34,644 nt of DNA from a bacterium (GTDB taxonomy: Bacteria; Vulcanimicrobiota; Xenobia; Xenobiales; JADMJV01): assembly GCA_018780265.1 (NCBI GenBank), contig JADMJV010000195.1, positions 1-34,644 of the forward strand. The letters are read 5' to 3'. Below, in pieces: positions 31,827 through 34,644 of this stretch; the stretch's first letter is position 1; each line of letters starts with the position of its first letter. The notes under the pieces are model-generated. The model ran no database searches. It was not told the origin of the DNA and saw only the letters and a list, made by a program, of their open reading frames with translations. The translations under genes were made by a program, and so were the position numbers.

Positions 31827-33563
31827 ATGAGCTTGATTGGAAACTTGGAAGAATTAGGCAAAACCCTGTTGGCCGCGCAGTTGATCACACCCCTTCAGTT
31901 GGGCCGGGCCTGTGAGCACTCGAAGCGTAGCGGACTCTCTTTGCACCGGGTGCTGGTGGAGTTGGGATATCTGACCGAGAAAGACCTGGTGGAGGCGATC
32001 GGTCGACAGTTGGGCGTCCGATTTGTCGATCTGGAAGCCATGGCCATCGACCCCGAGCTATCGCGCCTGATACCGGAGCACCTGGCCAAACGCTATCACG
32101 TTTTTCCCGTGGCCCAACACGACAACCGCCTGACTCTGGCTATGCTGGACCCTCTTAATGTTATCGCGGTGGACGACATTCGATTGATTACCGGCTTTGA
32201 TATCGAGCCGGTCATAGCTACCGAAGCCGGTATCGAGAAGTTGCTCAAGGGCCAGTTTGGAACCACCGGGCTGGCCACCCTTGAAGACGAGGTCACGGGT
32301 TTGGAAAAGACCGATATCAAGACGATTTTCGGCGAGGACGAGGGTGAGGAAGAAGCTTCTCTGGGCGATATTATGAAAGGAGTTGAGGATGCCCCCATCG
32401 TGCGTATCGTCAACCTGATTATCTCCCAGGCCATCAACGACAAGGCTTCCGACATTCATCTCGAGCCGGAGGTCAAAGCCGTCAAGGTGCGCTACCGGGT
32501 AGACGGAGTCCTCCACGAGGTGATGACGCCGCCCAAGCATATTCAGGCGCCCATGACCTCACGCATTAAGATTATGGCGGCCATGGACATCGCCGAACGG
32601 CGGATTCCTCAGGATGGAAAAATCCACCTGACCCACGACGGCCGCGAGTTTGACCTGCGCGTGTCCACCATCCCCACCGTCCACGGCGAGAAGACGGTTA
32701 TGCGTATCCTGGATAAAAGCAACGTGCAGTTGGGTCTGAATAAGCTGGGTTTTTACCAGGAAAACCTCAACCTCTGGGAATCGATTGTGGAGAAGCCTTA
32801 CGGCATGCTGCTGGTGACCGGGCCCACCGGTTCGGGTAAATCGACCACGCTCTACTCGTGCCTCAACAAGTTGAACAAGGGAGACCGCAACCTTACCACC
32901 GTGGAAGACCCGGTGGAATACCAGATTCCCGGCATCAATCAGGTGCAGACCAACAACAAGGCGGGCCTGAGCTTTGCCTCTGCCCTCAAGTCTTTCTTGC
33001 GTCAAGATCCGGACATCCTGATGGTGGGCGAAATCCGCGATGGAGAGACCGCCAAGATCGCCGTCGAAGCAGCCTTGACCGGCCATCTGGTACTGTCCAC
33101 GTTGCATACCAACGACGCTTGCGGCGCTATCTCCCGACTGGTCGAGATGGGAGTTGAGCCGTTTCTGGTCTCCTCGGCCTTGATCGGGGTACTGGCCCAG
33201 CGACTGGCTCGTCAGATCTGCCCTAACTGTAAGGAGAGTTACCGGCCCCCGGTCGAGGCCATCCGCAAATTGGGGATGAGCGTCTATGGGGACAACGACA
33301 TCAACTTCTCGCGAGGTCGAGGCTGTGATCATTGCAAGGGGACGGGCTACCGTGGACGCAGCGGCATCCACGAGATTCTGCAAATTAGCGAGCGGGTGCG
33401 CGGGCTGGTGCTGAACCGGGCCTCTACCGGCGAGATTCGCCAGGCCGCCATCGAAGACGGAATGCGGACCATGCAGCAAGACGCGGTCCAGAAGGTCATC
33501 GATGGAGTGACCTCTTTGGAAGAGTGCATGCGGGTGATTTATGTGGAAGGGGGTGAGTCGTGA
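31827..33563 (+). CDS. pilB: Type IV pilus assembly / type II secretion ATPase PilB/GspE
   Basis: The product has 578 residues with the full family plan. A MshEN-type N-domain (LGYLTEKDLVEAIGRQLGVRFVDL) is followed by the N2 domain with ASDIHLEP and YRVDGVL. The RecA core has Walker A GPTGSGKST (near residue 332), the Asp-box EDPVEYQIPGINQVQ, Walker B DILMVGEIRD and the His-box TGHLVLSTLHTNDA. A tetracysteine zinc site follows (CPNC near 465 and CDHC near 500), and GTGYRGRSGIHE. It hydrolyses ATP at the inner membrane to extrude pilins. PilB rather than GspE is favoured by the MshEN domain, but other pilus genes are not in the window. GGAGG lies three bases before the ATG. Confidence 0.95.
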   Translation: MSLIGNLEELGKTLLAAQLITPLQLGRACEHSKRSGLSLHRVLVELGYLTEKDLVEAIGRQLGVRFVDLEAMAIDPELSRLIPEHLAKRYHVFPVAQHDNRLTLAMLDPLNVIAVDDIRLITGFDIEPVIATEAGIEKLLKGQFGTTGLATLEDEVTGLEKTDIKTIFGEDEGEEEASLGDIMKGVEDAPIVRIVNLIISQAINDKASDIHLEPEVKAVKVRYRVDGVLHEVMTPPKHIQAPMTSRIKIMAAMDIAERRIPQDGKIHLTHDGREFDLRVSTIPTVHGEKTVMRILDKSNVQLGLNKLGFYQENLNLWESIVEKPYGMLLVTGPTGSGKSTTLYSCLNKLNKGDRNLTTVEDPVEYQIPGINQVQTNNKAGLSFASALKSFLRQDPDILMVGEIRDGETAKIAVEAALTGHLVLSTLHTNDACGAISRLVEMGVEPFLVSSALIGVLAQRLARQICPNCKESYRPPVEAIRKLGMSVYGDNDINFSRGRGCDHCKGTGYRGRSGIHEILQISERVRGLVLNRASTGEIRQAAIEDGMRTMQQDAVQKVIDGVTSLEECMRVIYVEGGES

Positions 33564-33582
33564 TGGCCACGAAGTACAGCCG

Positions 33583-34614
33583 ATGCCCAAGCCCGGAACC
33601 ATCCTCCAGGACCGCTACGAAATCGTCAAGTTGTTGGGATGCGGGGCCATGGGCCGGGTCTACCTGGCCCACCACCTTGGCCTGGGCGAACTGCGGGTGG
33701 CCATTAAAGAGTTGGAGATCCACGTCGATCCCGAGACGCTTGAGTTGGCCGCCATCGAGTTTCAGCGCGAGGCCACCATTCTGGCCCACCTGGACCACCC
33801 CGGTCTCATTCGCGCCAGCGACTTCTTTGAAGAAGAAGGGCAGTGTTATATCGTGATGGAGTACGTAGCCGGTCCCACATTGTATGAAGTGCTGCAACAG
33901 CACCCCCAACCTTTGCCCGTCGAGCGAGTATTGGAATGGGCCGACCAGTTGTGCGATGGGTTGGAGTATTTGCACAGCCGAACGCCCGCCATTTTGCACC
34001 GAGATCTGAAGCCGGGCAACATTCTGCTCGATGATCTGGGGCGCGTGCGCCTGGTGGACTTTGGCATTTCCCGATTTCAAGGTCCGGGAATGTTGACCGC
34101 TTCGGTGCTGGCAGGGGCCGGCACGCCAGGCTTTGCCCCCGTGGAGCAGTACTCGGGCGGAACCGATGTGCGCAGCGATATCTACAGTTTGGGGGCTACC
34201 CTCTACTATTTGATGACCCGCGAGATTCCGCCCAATAGCGTGGCTATGCTGGCTGGCGATGAGGCACTGGAGCCGCCGCGCAACTTCAATCCTCAGATCT
34301 CGCTGCGTCTTCAAGAGGTGCTTTTGAAAATGCTGGCCGTGCGACGTGAGGACCGCTACGCCAACATTCACGAAGCGCGTGAGGCGCTGCGACGGGTGTC
34401 CTCTCCGGTCGAGGCGGTGGCCCGGCGGGAGTTTAAGATCTGCGCCCTGTGTCGCCACCTCAACCTGGACGAGGAACGGCCCGAGGATTACCTGTTCTCA
34501 TGTCGGGTACTGGGCTGGAAGACCCAGGAAAAACACATCGGCGACGAGGTGCGTAAGCACCTGCAACTCGATTCCTCGATGCCCCAGGAATGCCCCCACT
34601 GGGAACCTGCTTAG
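33583..34614 (+). CDS. Hanks-type Ser/Thr protein kinase with cysteine-containing tail
   Basis: Starting from ATG 33583 (MPKPGTILQDRYEI) the product has 343 residues; upstream in-frame starts inside pilB exist but add no family sequence. All kinase motifs are present: LLGCGAMGRVYLA, VAIKELE, a helix C Glu in FQREATILAHL, HRDLKPGN with the catalytic Asp near residue 141, VDFGIS, and GFAPVEQY. Unlike most bacterial receptors of this type it has no transmembrane helix. The tail after residue 280 has C287-x-x-C290, C307 and C337, possibly a small metal site or redox switch. It follows pilB by 19 bp and likely shares its transcript, so control of pilus assembly by phosphorylation is a reasonable inference. 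Confidence 0.9.
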   Translation: MPKPGTILQDRYEIVKLLGCGAMGRVYLAHHLGLGELRVAIKELEIHVDPETLELAAIEFQREATILAHLDHPGLIRASDFFEEEGQCYIVMEYVAGPTLYEVLQQHPQPLPVERVLEWADQLCDGLEYLHSRTPAILHRDLKPGNILLDDLGRVRLVDFGISRFQGPGMLTASVLAGAGTPGFAPVEQYSGGTDVRSDIYSLGATLYYLMTREIPPNSVAMLAGDEALEPPRNFNPQISLRLQEVLLKMLAVRREDRYANIHEAREALRRVSSPVEAVARREFKICALCRHLNLDEERPEDYLFSCRVLGWKTQEKHIGDEVRKHLQLDSSMPQECPHWEPA

Positions 34615-34644
34615 TCATCTGGGAATACCCCGCCCCTTTCGTGG

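Noticed and set aside
32559..33602. A 347-codon minus-strand frame
   Set aside because: Antisense shadow of pilB, whose protein is unmistakable.

Overview
This window reads like chromosomal DNA of a diderm, surface-active bacterium with moderately high GC. Evidence for an outer membrane is a TPR protein ending in a beta-barrel with a terminal Phe (11043-12833), a lipoprotein (12852-13862), and a PilB-type assembly ATPase (31827-33563). Many genes are repeat scaffolds (TPR, HEAT, beta-propeller), alongside SUFU, BTAD and Ser/Thr-kinase modules. That mix suits deep-branching lineages such as Vulcanimicrobiota, Armatimonadota or cyanobacterial relatives, but this placement is inference and no marker gene is present. 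No rRNA, tRNA, CRISPR array or intact mobile element was seen.

Left part (1-5.2 kb): the tail of a fibronectin-III protein; a convergent two-gene unit (a beta-repeat protein and a TPR-bearing methyltransferase); a cytoplasmic propeller protein; and a promoter-proximal, apparently leaderless RMD1/DUF155 gene coupled to a two-domain GNAT acetyltransferase.

Exopolysaccharide block (5.1-14.6 kb): the parts of a Pel-like modification and export machine, rearranged. A GH114/TM1410-type hydrolase (5140-6021) and a 1206-residue protein with a PelA-like deacetylase domain (7391-11011) are separate genes. They are followed by a PelB-like TPR/beta-barrel porin (11043-12833) and a propeller lipoprotein (12852-13862). 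A secreted TPR protein lies divergently between hydrolase and deacetylase, and a diguanylate cyclase follows. No synthase or inner-membrane Pel gene is in the window.

Sugar island (15.9-22.2 kb): two divergent operons around a 9-bp inverted repeat. Leftward are a GT2 glycosyltransferase and an NAD sugar epimerase. Rightward are a polytopic GT-C-like protein, WbqC, a DegT aminotransferase, a PglD/NeuD acyltransferase and a deacetylase-like protein, every junction being a 4-nt ATGA overlap. Together they could make, acylate and attach an amino sugar on a surface glycan. A Uma2 protein and a possible transposase relic lie at the left edge.

Right part (22.4-34.6 kb): an alpha/beta hydrolase behind a nested inverted repeat; an NTF2-like secreted protein divergent from a CAP-domain protein; a HEAT protein facing a pseudo-receiver/TPR/BTAD regulator; a TPR-SUFU gene split by a 1-nt frameshift; a P-loop kinase; and a pilB-Ser/Thr kinase pair. 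Two matching 17-bp operator-like sites occupy the promoter region between the P-loop kinase and pilB.
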